Part shown: piece by piece, positions 1 to 9,300 of the stretch
Layout: the number at the start of each line of letters is the position of its first letter
How positions within the stretch are numbered: the stretch's first letter is position 1
Source of the DNA: Lodderomyces elongisporus
Taxonomy: Eukaryota; Ascomycota; Pichiomycetes; Serinales; Debaryomycetaceae
NCBI RefSeq assembly: GCF_030384665.1
Contig: NC_083675.1
Location: 802,001-866,000, forward strand
Length of the DNA: 64,000 nt
Reading direction: 5' to 3'
Translations under genes and position numbers: made by a program
Notes under the pieces: model-generated
Seen by the model: only the letters and a program-made list of their open reading frames with translations
Told to the model about the DNA's origin: nothing
The model's database searches: none

Positions 1-240
1 AATCATCCAAGCTTTGGTTTCAATACTGGAGTTGTTGTTGGGCGACAATGGGGGAGGGGAATAAACAGGAACAAAGTGGAAAGGAAGAAAATGGAATGCA
101 ATACAATACAAGCAAAGCCAAGTGTAAGGATGGAATAAAGAAATGGAAAAGAAAAAATACTTAAACAGAACAGAACAAACTAAAATAAAATAAAAAAATA
201 AAATAAAATAAAAAAAACAAAATAAAATAAAAAAATAAAA

Positions 241-273
<33 letters not shown>

Positions 274-457
274 ACAAAATGAAATGAAATAAAGTAAAGT
301 GATACAATATAAACACTGAATTATGTGTATAAGCCTTGGTCTGGCACTAGATATAGAGCTACTAAAGTGATTATGCAATTATAAACTATAAATAAAAAAT
401 AATCGAGAAAAAAAAAATTCGATCAAAAACGAAAATTGACAATATGAATTTGAAAGT
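1..457. other. Intergenic, AT-rich simple repeats
   Basis: No gene is visible. Bases 180-300 are short A-rich repeats of AAAAT and AAAAC units. The rest is the 3' flank of the minus-strand gene that ends at 458. Confidence 0.6.
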
Positions 458-1399
458 CTACCAGATATCCTTTGTTGACTCGTCAAAGGTTTTGATAGCG
501 TCGCCGAGACCCAGAAGATCCTGTTTCACCTGTTGCACATACCCACTAATTTCATCAAAAGTAGCTTTATTATACACACCAAGGTTCTCAAACTTGATTT
601 CATCATTGGCGAAAAACTCATTGATCTTCTCCTCTTGTCGCTTCTTTTTCTTTTTATTGTTTTCTTCCTCAAGCTTTAATTTGGCATTCACTTCATCTGC
701 ATTTTCGCTAGCGCAACCTTGGCCCTCTTGGGTTTGCTGTTGATGTTCATCTTCAAGGTCATTACTCTTTCCGTCCAGCAGCGGAGTAGTTTGATTGCTC
801 TCATTTGTCGCACCTCGTGCAAGTGGGACACCAGATGGCTTTTGAAGCGGTGGAGTACCTGGTTGGGAAACAACTGGGGACAAGAGCACGTTTGTATTAA
901 GTTGATACAATTGTTGGTTCTGTGTTTCCTTTGCTTGTAGACTATCAAACTGCGGCAGCGACAATAATTTATACAACTTGTCCTGCAGAATCTTCAATTT
1001 CTCCATCTCTTTGGTGAATTTCTCATCAAAAAAAGAGCCCTTTGCTCTTACTTCATCCGCCATACGCTTGACGTCATCAAGCACATCTATCTGAGTCCAT
1101 AATTTGTCCAGATATGTAACACTAGGCTTGGCGCTAGGGATCTTATCTATTGTTACAGAACTTTGTGCATCCTGTGTAGTACTGCTCAAGTACGCATCAG
1201 TGCCACTTGTATTGGTACGTGATAAGCGAAAGCTACTGGTTGAGCCTAGACTCGGTTTTGGTCTCGATTTGGTGTTTGTATTGCCAACAAATTGTGGGGT
1301 TAGGTTGGATGATACGAAAGTAGAGTATGAAGGCTGCGACTTTTGTCCTGTTATTTTGTTAGATGCGTTGGAATTAGCTGGGGCTAAGGCGTTGCTCAT
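458..1399 (-). CDS. Uncharacterised coiled-coil protein
   Basis: A 313-residue protein that I do not recognise. The frame is open upstream to an ATG at 1501, but that 34-residue extension is a Leu/Phe-rich stretch from AT-rich leader DNA. I therefore take the internal ATG at 1397-1399, where a normal polar N-terminus (MSNALAPANS) begins. The first 90 residues are Ser/Thr/Asn-rich and probably disordered. A predicted helical segment (LDKLWTQIDVLDDVKRMADE, then a Lys/Glu-rich helix) follows. Next come a Pro/Gln-rich linker, a strongly charged Lys/Glu helix, and a conserved-looking C-terminus ending in Trp. The pattern suggests a small coiled-coil complex subunit, but no family can be assigned. 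It is divergent to GPI2, with 302 bp between the starts. Confidence 0.7.
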   Translation of the reverse strand: MSNALAPANSNASNKITGQKSQPSYSTFVSSNLTPQFVGNTNTKSRPKPSLGSTSSFRLSRTNTSGTDAYLSSTTQDAQSSVTIDKIPSAKPSVTYLDKLWTQIDVLDDVKRMADEVRAKGSFFDEKFTKEMEKLKILQDKLYKLLSLPQFDSLQAKETQNQQLYQLNTNVLLSPVVSQPGTPPLQKPSGVPLARGATNESNQTTPLLDGKSNDLEDEHQQQTQEGQGCASENADEVNAKLKLEEENNKKKKKRQEEKINEFFANDEIKFENLGVYNKATFDEISGYVQQVKQDLLGLGDAIKTFDESTKDIW

Positions 1400-1701
1400 T
1401 GTAAATGCAAAGCACTGTGTATTTGGTGAATGAAGAGGAAAAAATGTGATGATACAAAACAAAAGGAAAAGCAAAGATGTAAAGATTGATGGTAGTAACA
1501 CTTGATCAGGTTTAATGTTGTCAAGCTTTGTAATGTCTAGTTTTTTGGGATCTACTTGTGAAATATGAGGATGGGGAACGCGCTCTCCTTTTTATTTTTC
1601 CATTTTCTTTAATAAAGAAAAAAAAAATGGGTAATTGCAATTGCAAGTACAATTGCATCCAGAGCTGCATCAATAACAGTTCACAAGATCACTAAAACTA
1701 C

Positions 1702-1731
1702 ATGGATGAACTGCAAAAGCTGCTGGTCCTG

Positions 1732-1767
<36 letters not shown>

Positions 1768-2820
1768 ACGCTGCTCATGCAGATGCAGATGCAGATGCAG
1801 ATGCCACGGTCCAGGAACACAATGTTCACTAAAGTGGAAACAAAGCTAGACCTAAAGTTAGAATCAAAAGCCGAGTTTGTCCCCACACTGCCTCAAAAGC
1901 AACCAACAAGTTCACGTCTGCGGAAAAGCTCACAAGCTTATCGCGAAACCCTCAATATTACAGAGGAAAAGCCACCATGGAGAAAGTTATTGTATCTCAA
2001 ACAACCATACGCCGATAATTATACTGATACCTCATTTTTATCACAGTTGAAAAGAAACACTACGGTTGCCAAATACTCATACAGACATTTGGTAAATGAT
2101 TTCATGTTGATAGTTTTCTACATATCATGCATATTGATTGTGATACTAGTATTTGTTGGCATTTATGCTAACAAATGGGATCCTATGAGTCCAACAATGG
2201 CCAGCACTATAATTATTCTACCGAGCTTTCTTGCTCTACGACTTTACAACGCTAGTGCTACTCACTCACTGTATATCAGCTTCAATATCAAATCATACCT
2301 TCTTATCACATTCATGTTACTCATTGCATCGCCGATTCTCAAATCTTTGACCAAGTCAACATCGTCAGACTCGATATGGGCCATTTCGTCGATGTTGTGC
2401 GTTGCAAACACATTGTTTTACGAATATTCAGCAGTCCAAGTATACAAGCCCATCATTTCAACAAATATTTCACTTAGCAATGCCATAGTGTTGGCATCGC
2501 GATTGAACACTACAATGGATGTTTTCTTGTTTATTCTATTTGCAATACAAATCAATATATTGCTTCCTTTACTTGATGCTTCTTTGCGAAGTAACATGAA
2601 GTTGAGAAATTTCCATTATTTTGTCATGGGTACTACATTTGTAGTGGTAAATGTGTGCATTTGGCAATTGCTCAATTACCAATTTTTGATCTATTGGCTT
2701 TCCACCACATTGATCATTTTGCTACTCATGCCCGCATATTTCTTATCTCTACAGCGTTATAAAAATGAGCTACAAGGTCCATGGGATATCGCCAAGCCAA
2801 AGCTTAGTAAAAATCAATAA
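1702..2820 (+). CDS. GPI2: GPI2/PIG-C, GPI-GlcNAc transferase subunit
   Basis: A subunit of the ER-membrane complex that transfers GlcNAc from UDP-GlcNAc to phosphatidylinositol, the first step of GPI-anchor synthesis. The family signature PWRKLLYLKQPYADNYTD lies near residues 90-110. About six to eight hydrophobic helices follow, with the typical segment LASRLNTTMDVFLFILFAIQ. The core matches Gpi2/PIG-C in order and length. The N-terminus is odd: a run of CTG codons (about 1714-1770) and then CAGATG repeats giving Met-Gln. In the standard code the run reads poly-Leu; in the CUG-Ser code it reads poly-Ser. Because the repeats contain several in-frame ATGs, the true start could lie as late as about 1800. 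The core assignment does not depend on this. It converges with ISC1 downstream. Confidence 0.9.
1714..1803 (+). repeat. CTG run followed by CAGATG repeats in coding DNA
   Basis: More than a dozen CTG triplets, nearly all consecutive, are followed by four CAGATG units. All are in frame with GPI2 and encode its extreme N-terminus. The tract is a candidate for length variation between strains. Confidence 0.85.
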
Positions 2821-3044
2821 AATCTAAAGCGATTCTATTTTAAACCTAATCTTATTTCTATCTAGTCTAACATAATCTAATTAATTTTCATTGACTTGAA
2901 TTGAGTTGAATTGAGTTGAATTGAATGGAATTGTTTAGAACTGAATTTAGTCTAGTCCAGTTGAGTTGAATTAAACCTCCACCTCTCTATATTCATAAAA
3001 AAAACGAAAAAAATAGAAAAAAAAGTAAATCATCAGTCGATGTT

Positions 3045-4421
3045 TCAGTCGATGTTTGGTGTATACTCTTCAACGCTAATCAGTAATTTCTTTTTACTTA
3101 TGCCATTCTTTTGTCCTCTTGTAAGGATACTTTCAATATGTGTATACGCATCTTCAACCTGTAATTGCACTTCTTGTAGCGCGCGCAGCTCCGATCTGAC
3201 ACCAAGAGACCAAATCAATCCATTTAATAGCCCTGTAACTAAAACAAATGTATTAATGAGGAGAAATATAACAGAGATCCAGCCAGAAACTTCAGAAGCA
3301 AATACGACCCCCACGTGCATTCCAATAACTATAATGATAGATGTAATGAAATACATCTTTCTCCAATTAGCTTGAAATGGTATGGTGGTTTGTCTATAGT
3401 GCTTGATCTCGGCAAGTAGTTCCTTGTATACTTTCTCTCGCTCCAACAAATTATGGTCAATTTGGGGTGATTTATGCTCATCAACAGAGCTCACCAAAAA
3501 CTCGACGCTATATGCAAAATGGTCCGAGTATGAGCACAGCCATGGTTTTGGTAAAATCCCCGTAAACTTGACCCCAGCCGTTACCGGTACTATATTGTTG
3601 GCATCAATAAGAGCATAGTCCAATCTACACGCTTCAGAAAGACGCCTGTTTTTCCTCCACGTATTCAACCGCGAATTGCAAGTGACTCCACCTAAAGCAA
3701 TTTGATCTTCGGGACTCAATTTCGCCAACTCCGCAGCGTTCATCAAATCATCCTTGTGTAACACATTCCATGAATCTGTCAATCCACCTTCTACGGTAAA
3801 TATCTTGTACGGCAATGATTCAGGTTTCGAGTTTAAATCACCAACTTGTATTACTGCATATCCTGCTTTTTTCAACATGCGCACCAATTTGGCAAAATCC
3901 CAAGCCTGACATGCGCGATGTGTTGAGTAACTGGCATCACCGTGGCCATAAGGTGCATGCATATGACTGTTCAATAAGGCAATAGGTAAACTACCTTCTT
4001 TGTGAGGCTGAAAAATAGTCACTGATATACTTTTACCGACATACCAATCGCCTCGGAAAAACGCAGAGGAACGACCATTAATTGGAAACCGATATAAAAA
4101 AGTCTCTACAATTGGTTGTTTCGACAAAATCGCCAATCCTGGACCCGTAATAATACCTGATTTGAAGACGCGACGATAAGGATATCGGTTGCGACATACA
4201 CGATCGAGGTAATCCCAGTCTTCTTCACACCATATTTCTTGTAATGCCACAATATCGTAGTCATCTTCTACCGTTTTGGGGTTGGCTAATTCATCGGCAA
4301 TTGCCTGAAGTCTATGTTTGCGATGTTTTGATACAAATTTGAGACCCCATGTGTTGAATGTAAGTAATTTAATCAGCTGCTTTCGCGAGGAACAGTCAGT
4401 ACTTATATCCAGTGTCAACAT
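3045..4421 (-). CDS. ISC1: Inositol phosphosphingolipid phospholipase C
   Basis: A neutral-sphingomyelinase-type enzyme that cleaves inositol phosphosphingolipids to ceramide at ER, mitochondrial or plasma membranes. It is 458 residues from the ATG at 4421 (yeast Isc1 is 477). The longer in-frame reading to 4688 adds a Lys/Asn-rich and poly-Phe leader that looks non-coding. The endonuclease/exonuclease/phosphatase fold is complete: NTWG with Asn23, the metal-binding Glu62 in LQEIW, NSHMH with His153/His155, the P-loop-like GDLNSKP with Asp195 and Asn197, and the SDH pair Asp300-His301. Two membrane helices follow at about 356-376 and 380-402, then a charged tail. This matches family architecture. 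It is divergent to SPC25 across 468 bp. Confidence 0.93.
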   Translation of the reverse strand: MLTLDISTDCSSRKQLIKLLTFNTWGLKFVSKHRKHRLQAIADELANPKTVEDDYDIVALQEIWCEEDWDYLDRVCRNRYPYRRVFKSGIITGPGLAILSKQPIVETFLYRFPINGRSSAFFRGDWYVGKSISVTIFQPHKEGSLPIALLNSHMHAPYGHGDASYSTHRACQAWDFAKLVRMLKKAGYAVIQVGDLNSKPESLPYKIFTVEGGLTDSWNVLHKDDLMNAAELAKLSPEDQIALGGVTCNSRLNTWRKNRRLSEACRLDYALIDANNIVPVTAGVKFTGILPKPWLCSYSDHFAYSVEFLVSSVDEHKSPQIDHNLLEREKVYKELLAEIKHYRQTTIPFQANWRKMYFITSIIIVIGMHVGVVFASEVSGWISVIFLLINTFVLVTGLLNGLIWSLGVRSELRALQEVQLQVEDAYTHIESILTRGQKNGISKKKLLISVEEYTPNID

Positions 4422-4889
4422 TGAAACTCTAATTAACTTTACTGAATGAAAGTTGAAAGCAAAAAAGTGAAAAAAAAAAAAGAAAAGAGTGACTAATTCA
4501 ACGGAATTTAATAACTTCTCTTCTTTTGAAAACAAAAAAATCTTGTTATTAGTAGTGGTGTTATTGCTGTTGTTGCTTTTTCTGCTTTGTTGTTTGTTTT
4601 CGATGGTGGGAGCAAACGACTTTTTGAAATTGAAATCGTGAGATCTGCCCTTAGATCCGCGTACAGGGTTTTGTTTTCTTTTTTTCATTTTGGTCTGTTT
4701 TTTCTTTTCTTTTTTTTTTTTTTTTAATTTCTTTTCTTCTTTGTGTAACCGGTTTTGTTAGACTTTAGATGTAAACAAAACATTAACCAACTAGTGATTC
4801 ATTTTATCAAGATCAAGGAATTGACTCTACACCCTTCGTTCTACCACAACTATATACACATCAATACTCAGAAACTAGTTAATATAAAG
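4422..4889. promoter_or_regulatory. Divergent ISC1/SPC25 upstream region
   Basis: A 468-bp shared upstream region between two divergent starts. It holds a T-rich tract near 4680-4740 and open but implausible in-frame extensions of both genes. No specific factor site is recognised. Confidence 0.5.
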
Positions 4890-5747
4890 ATGGATAACTT
4901 GACTAAATCACACGAAAGGTTGCAAGACCAGTTTGCGACATTTGAAGGTCTTAAGCTCGAGATGAATGATTTCTTAATCGAAATGGACCAAAAGTTGACA
5001 ACAAAACAACAGCTTGTTTCTCAAGCAGACCGCTCGCATAATCACACAGTCGCCGAACTAACAAAAGTAGACAAGAATTTACTGTCTCAGTTGCAGCACT
5101 TGAAACAAAAAGAACAAAACACTAGAGATCGACTAGACCGTGAGCTTTCACATCTCGAGACTTTAAAACACAAAATTGAAGATCTTGCCTCTGTAAAGAG
5201 CGAGTTGCTCAAGAATAAGGAAAAGTTGGACCAAGACATCTTTAAACTAAGTGATGCGATTGAGCAAAGCAAAGCCGAGTTGCAAATCTCAACTGATTCG
5301 CTAAAGAGACAGATGGCTACAAACAGTTTAGAATTGGCAAAGTATGAGTTGTACGCAGGGTTGGTGATAAATGTCTTGTCCGAAAATCAAGTGGAGTTTG
5401 GGTTCACCTATGTAGATTTGAAAGATATTGATCGAGAATTTCGTGTGGTGTTGAAAATCGAAGGTGGTACTGGTACGGGTGGTAGTAATGACAACAATGG
5501 TGAAACTGAAACTGAAACTGAAACTGAAGCCCAAACTGAAACTGAAACTGGAAACGAAAAGGTGACGAAAAAAGATGATGAAGAAGAAGAAGCTGGTGAG
5601 GGATGGAACAAAATAAGTGTGATCCAAACAGAACCCGAGCTTTCGCGAGATTTCCTAAGTCTAGCGCAAGACACACTAAATGAGAATGGCGATTTGGCCA
5701 AGTTCTTGAAACTGATAAGAAGCAAATTCCGAGAACTTACCACATGA
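4890..5747 (+). CDS. SPC25: Kinetochore protein Spc25 (Ndc80 complex)
   Basis: A subunit of the Ndc80 complex, which links kinetochores to microtubules; the Spc24/Spc25 heads face the centromere. It is 285 residues from the ATG at 4890. An upstream in-frame ATG at 4755 adds an unlikely leader. Residues 1-145 are a long coiled coil with heptad-like Leu/Lys/Glu. From about 150 the globular RWD-like head starts (YAGLVINVLSENQVEFGFTY, then REFRVVLKIE) and it ends with LAKFLKLIRSKFREL, both typical of Spc25. A Gly/Glu/Thr low-complexity insert, about residues 190-238, sits inside the head. Identification rests on the C-terminal pattern. It converges with CDC25. Confidence 0.85.
   Translation: MDNLTKSHERLQDQFATFEGLKLEMNDFLIEMDQKLTTKQQLVSQADRSHNHTVAELTKVDKNLLSQLQHLKQKEQNTRDRLDRELSHLETLKHKIEDLASVKSELLKNKEKLDQDIFKLSDAIEQSKAELQISTDSLKRQMATNSLELAKYELYAGLVINVLSENQVEFGFTYVDLKDIDREFRVVLKIEGGTGTGGSNDNNGETETETETEAQTETETGNEKVTKKDDEEEEAGEGWNKISVIQTEPELSRDFLSLAQDTLNENGDLAKFLKLIRSKFRELTT
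5500..5560 (+). repeat. GAAACT hexamer repeat in SPC25
   Basis: Repeated GAAACT units encode alternating Glu-Thr inside the Spc25 head insert. The repeat is in frame and flanked by Gly-rich and acidic sequence. Confidence 0.8.
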
Positions 5748-6323
5748 TTCTAATTCCGAGGATGATTATGGGGTATATATATGGAATCAAATATAAAACA
5801 AATATAGAATAAAAAAATAAAAAAAATGAGAGAAACAGCTGTGTTTTTGGTAAAGAAAATGGCGGGTGTGTATTAAAAGTCAAAAAGGGTAGAGGGGTTT
5901 AGACCAAAAATCAATTAAGCAACATTCGGATTGGGGAAGAACAAAAAAAAAATAAAAAAAGAGGGCAATTGTAATACTGCCAATGTGTGAAACTTTTGAT
6001 GGTATTATTACTATAATGTTACCTCCAGACCGATATTGATGTTTTATTAAAAATTTTATGTTATAATACAACTAAGAAAAAATAAGAAAGCAATATACAA
6101 AAATGAACAAAAACATTTCAAAAGTCACAGCGGTAATCATTTTCAATCTTTATTTAGCCTCTAACCACCATCCTTCCACACAAACACTTCTTCTTTTTCT
6201 TCTACTTTAACTTTTTAAACTTTTCTAAATTTATCAACTTTTTAAACTTTTTCAACTTCTTTTTCTTCTACATCTATTTCATTTCCATTCTACATTTCCT
6301 CTTTTCCTTCCCCGCCTGTTATT
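5748..6323. other. Convergent intergenic SPC25/CDC25
   Basis: A 576-bp region between two 3' ends. It is A-rich near 5810-5960 and pyrimidine-rich near 6180-6310. No gene or RNA is seen. Confidence 0.6.
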
Positions 6324-9300
6324 CTACTTACCATTAACGATTGCACAACTCAACTTCCATCCTCGATCTTCATCATTTTTGTGCAAGATATTGACTTTCC
6401 AGAGCTCAAGCAAAATCAATTCCTGTAATGCCGGCACATTTTGTACTTCATAGTCAACTTCGCCAACATCAGTGCTGTCAATCAACGCATGACTTGCAGT
6501 ATCACTACCATTGTTATAAGGTACTTGTAGTTGCTGTAGATCAGCAATAATCTTGACAATCTTGGAGTACCTCTGGAAATTGATGACTTTGCGACCAAGG
6601 AAATTTTGTGCACTTGGTATGTACTTTGGTATACCCTCTGTAGTGGTTGTAATATCTGAAATAAACAAGTTGATATAAGGAACGATTGGAATTGGTGCAT
6701 TTTGTTTGTTGGACGACGACGCAAGCAAATTACGAATCTTGGATCTATATGTTGTATAGTTCTTTTCCATGCTAAGAATTGAGGCCAAATATTGGTGTAG
6801 ATCAATGTATTTTTGTGACAAGTTGGCCCAAAGAAAATCAACACGGGTAATCAAGTGGCTTTGCAATGCGGCAATGATCGCCGCAAGACTATTGAAGTTT
6901 CGGAGGTATAATGATGAGATGGCGATCTTGAGCCAAACTTTTACTGTATTGACTCGTTCTTTATCGCTGAGATTTGGTTGAAGCACGGATTCCAACACGT
7001 AATTTGACAAGCAATTGGTGAAAAGAAGTGATAAACGAACATTGGGTGAGAGTTTCAAATGAGCTCTCTTGTTTGTAAAGTTCTGATTAAGTAATTCCTC
7101 TGGTTGAATTGCAGTGAAGATTGTGGATTCAATAATGGTCAATTGTTTAGCAATCTCAAGACCATTAAAGTCGAGTAGATTTGGTCTGTAATTTGACAAC
7201 ACCCAGCTCTGGTCGCATATTATTGCGAAATGAGGCATCAAATTCTGCAAATTCAATGGTTTGTAATGCTCGAGATATTTCGTTGAACACCAACTTGCAC
7301 CAAGGATTGTTCTATACGTCATAATGATGTTTTCAATAGTCTCCAATTGTTTACTACTGAGTAATAACGTTGAAGCCGATGTTGAAGTTGAAGTAATAGG
7401 AACCTCCAATGATTTCATACTAGACGAGACTGAGCTGGATCTCGAGATGTCAAATTGGTCATTCAAAGAAGCAATCTCGTCAGAGTCTGAAATTGATCTC
7501 TCCATAATATGACGTTCAACCAACTGCTTCATTGGCTTGCTACGTCTTGTTCTGTTCTCCACCAATGGTTTTGACGATAATTTGGCCCCAATTTCGATTA
7601 ATTTCAATGCTTCCAATGGTAAGAAATTACTAATTCCTTCGTTGTAAAAGTTGATTAATGTTGTCAACAAGCTATAATCAGTTTCATGATTCCAATAACT
7701 TTCCATCCACAACTGAAACATGCGTGCAATCAACCTTCTTCGTTTTCTCAACTTGATCTCATAGTTGATGTCATTAACCTTGACTTTATGTACCTCAAAC
7801 CTAGTAATCAACTCTTCGATAAAGTCAATTCCGGTAACAAAGTTTCTAAATGTGATGAAAAAAGTAGATATATAAAAGTGCTCAGGTGGAGCATCCTCGT
7901 TAGTGAGTGTGTACACCAAGCCTTTGAACGAGCCACCAACAAGTCGACCATGTTGGTCGAGCACTAGCTCCTTTTCCGGATGTGAGGCAGCGACTGTATT
8001 AGAAGTAGTTGTTGCAGTAGCTGTTGAGGAGGCGTTAAACTTGGCAGAGGTGCCAGAGACAGCGGAGCCGGACAGAGCTCCATTTGTCAAAGAACCATTA
8101 CCATTCTCAGTAGTTGTTGTGAATGGTTCAAATTCGGCAGCAGCAACTGTGAATGGCGATTGCTCGAGTTGTTGGAGGAAACTTGAGCCACTCTCAGTGA
8201 TTCCCAAGTCTCCTGTTTTCCCTGAACGAACCATTGAATACCTATTTGCCTTATAAGGTCTACTAACGGCAGGTGAAGAAAGGGCATCATTTTGTACCCC
8301 ATTCTGTTTGTTGTTATTACTGCTATTTGTTATAGTGTTTCCTGGCAAGTTCTGGTTATTAATTCCCCCTTTGATACCCTTCATACATCTTTTAACAAAA
8401 TCCTGTGGTTCAACTCGCATGCGAAAGAAATCGGGGTATGGTCTGTTTGGATTCAACCTGAAGTCTCCGGTCAGACTGAGTAACTTCCGCACAGAATAAA
8501 TGGTGGTGCTTATTGATTTAATCATCTTTGCTGCGACTTGCAATAATGTAGCTCCTTCCTCAGTATAGAAGTATTCTTTTTGCAGGTTAAAGTGCTGGGC
8601 AATATCAACTTCACCTTCATTTATGGTTTTCACCACAAGATTCTTAACCCCAGTTACCAAATCACTCACCAATGAAAGCAATCCATCTAATGATCCATCT
8701 AAATCGCTCGGTTTTTCTGAGCTGAGTTCAGATCCACTCTTGGATATAAACAAGAGTTCACGTAAAAGCAAAATGATCTGGTGTGCTAGAGTCTCCAAAA
8801 TTTCACATCCTACTTGATTATGCTCAATCAAGTCTAAACGACCAATTATGATGCCCAAATAGGAGTATAATATTCCATTGATTTCTGTAATTCTTTGTTT
8901 GGCGAGTGGAGGAGATTTGAGCAAGGGGAAATTATTGAGATCGTTATCATTTGTCCTTTGTTGGTGCTCATGGTGTTGTTCTTGCTCTCGATGCTGGTTT
9001 TCAATTTCTTGTTGGTGGTGCTCTTTTAAAACTTCTTTGCTTTCAACCGACCAAATTTCAAGAAAGGCAATGGCCTTGCTTGCAACTTGATACACCATCA
9101 ATGTCAATATCTCAATCTTGTCAAAATTTGAAGTACCTTTGAACTCATTTGCCTTTACCATCAAGTTATACCAATCTGCAAGTAAAGATTTCCTAGCTTT
9201 CCTCACGATTTGTCTTTTGGTAACAATCTCGTTGGATCTCGAGAGACAATCTGTTTGTTGGAGAAGTAATCTGACACCATCTCTGATTGAGTTTATGACG

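Noticed and set aside
1399..1501. N-terminal hydrophobic extension of the first gene as a signal peptide
   Set aside because: The leader is Leu/Phe-rich because of T-rich 5' DNA read in an open frame, and a normal polar N-terminus starts at the internal ATG.
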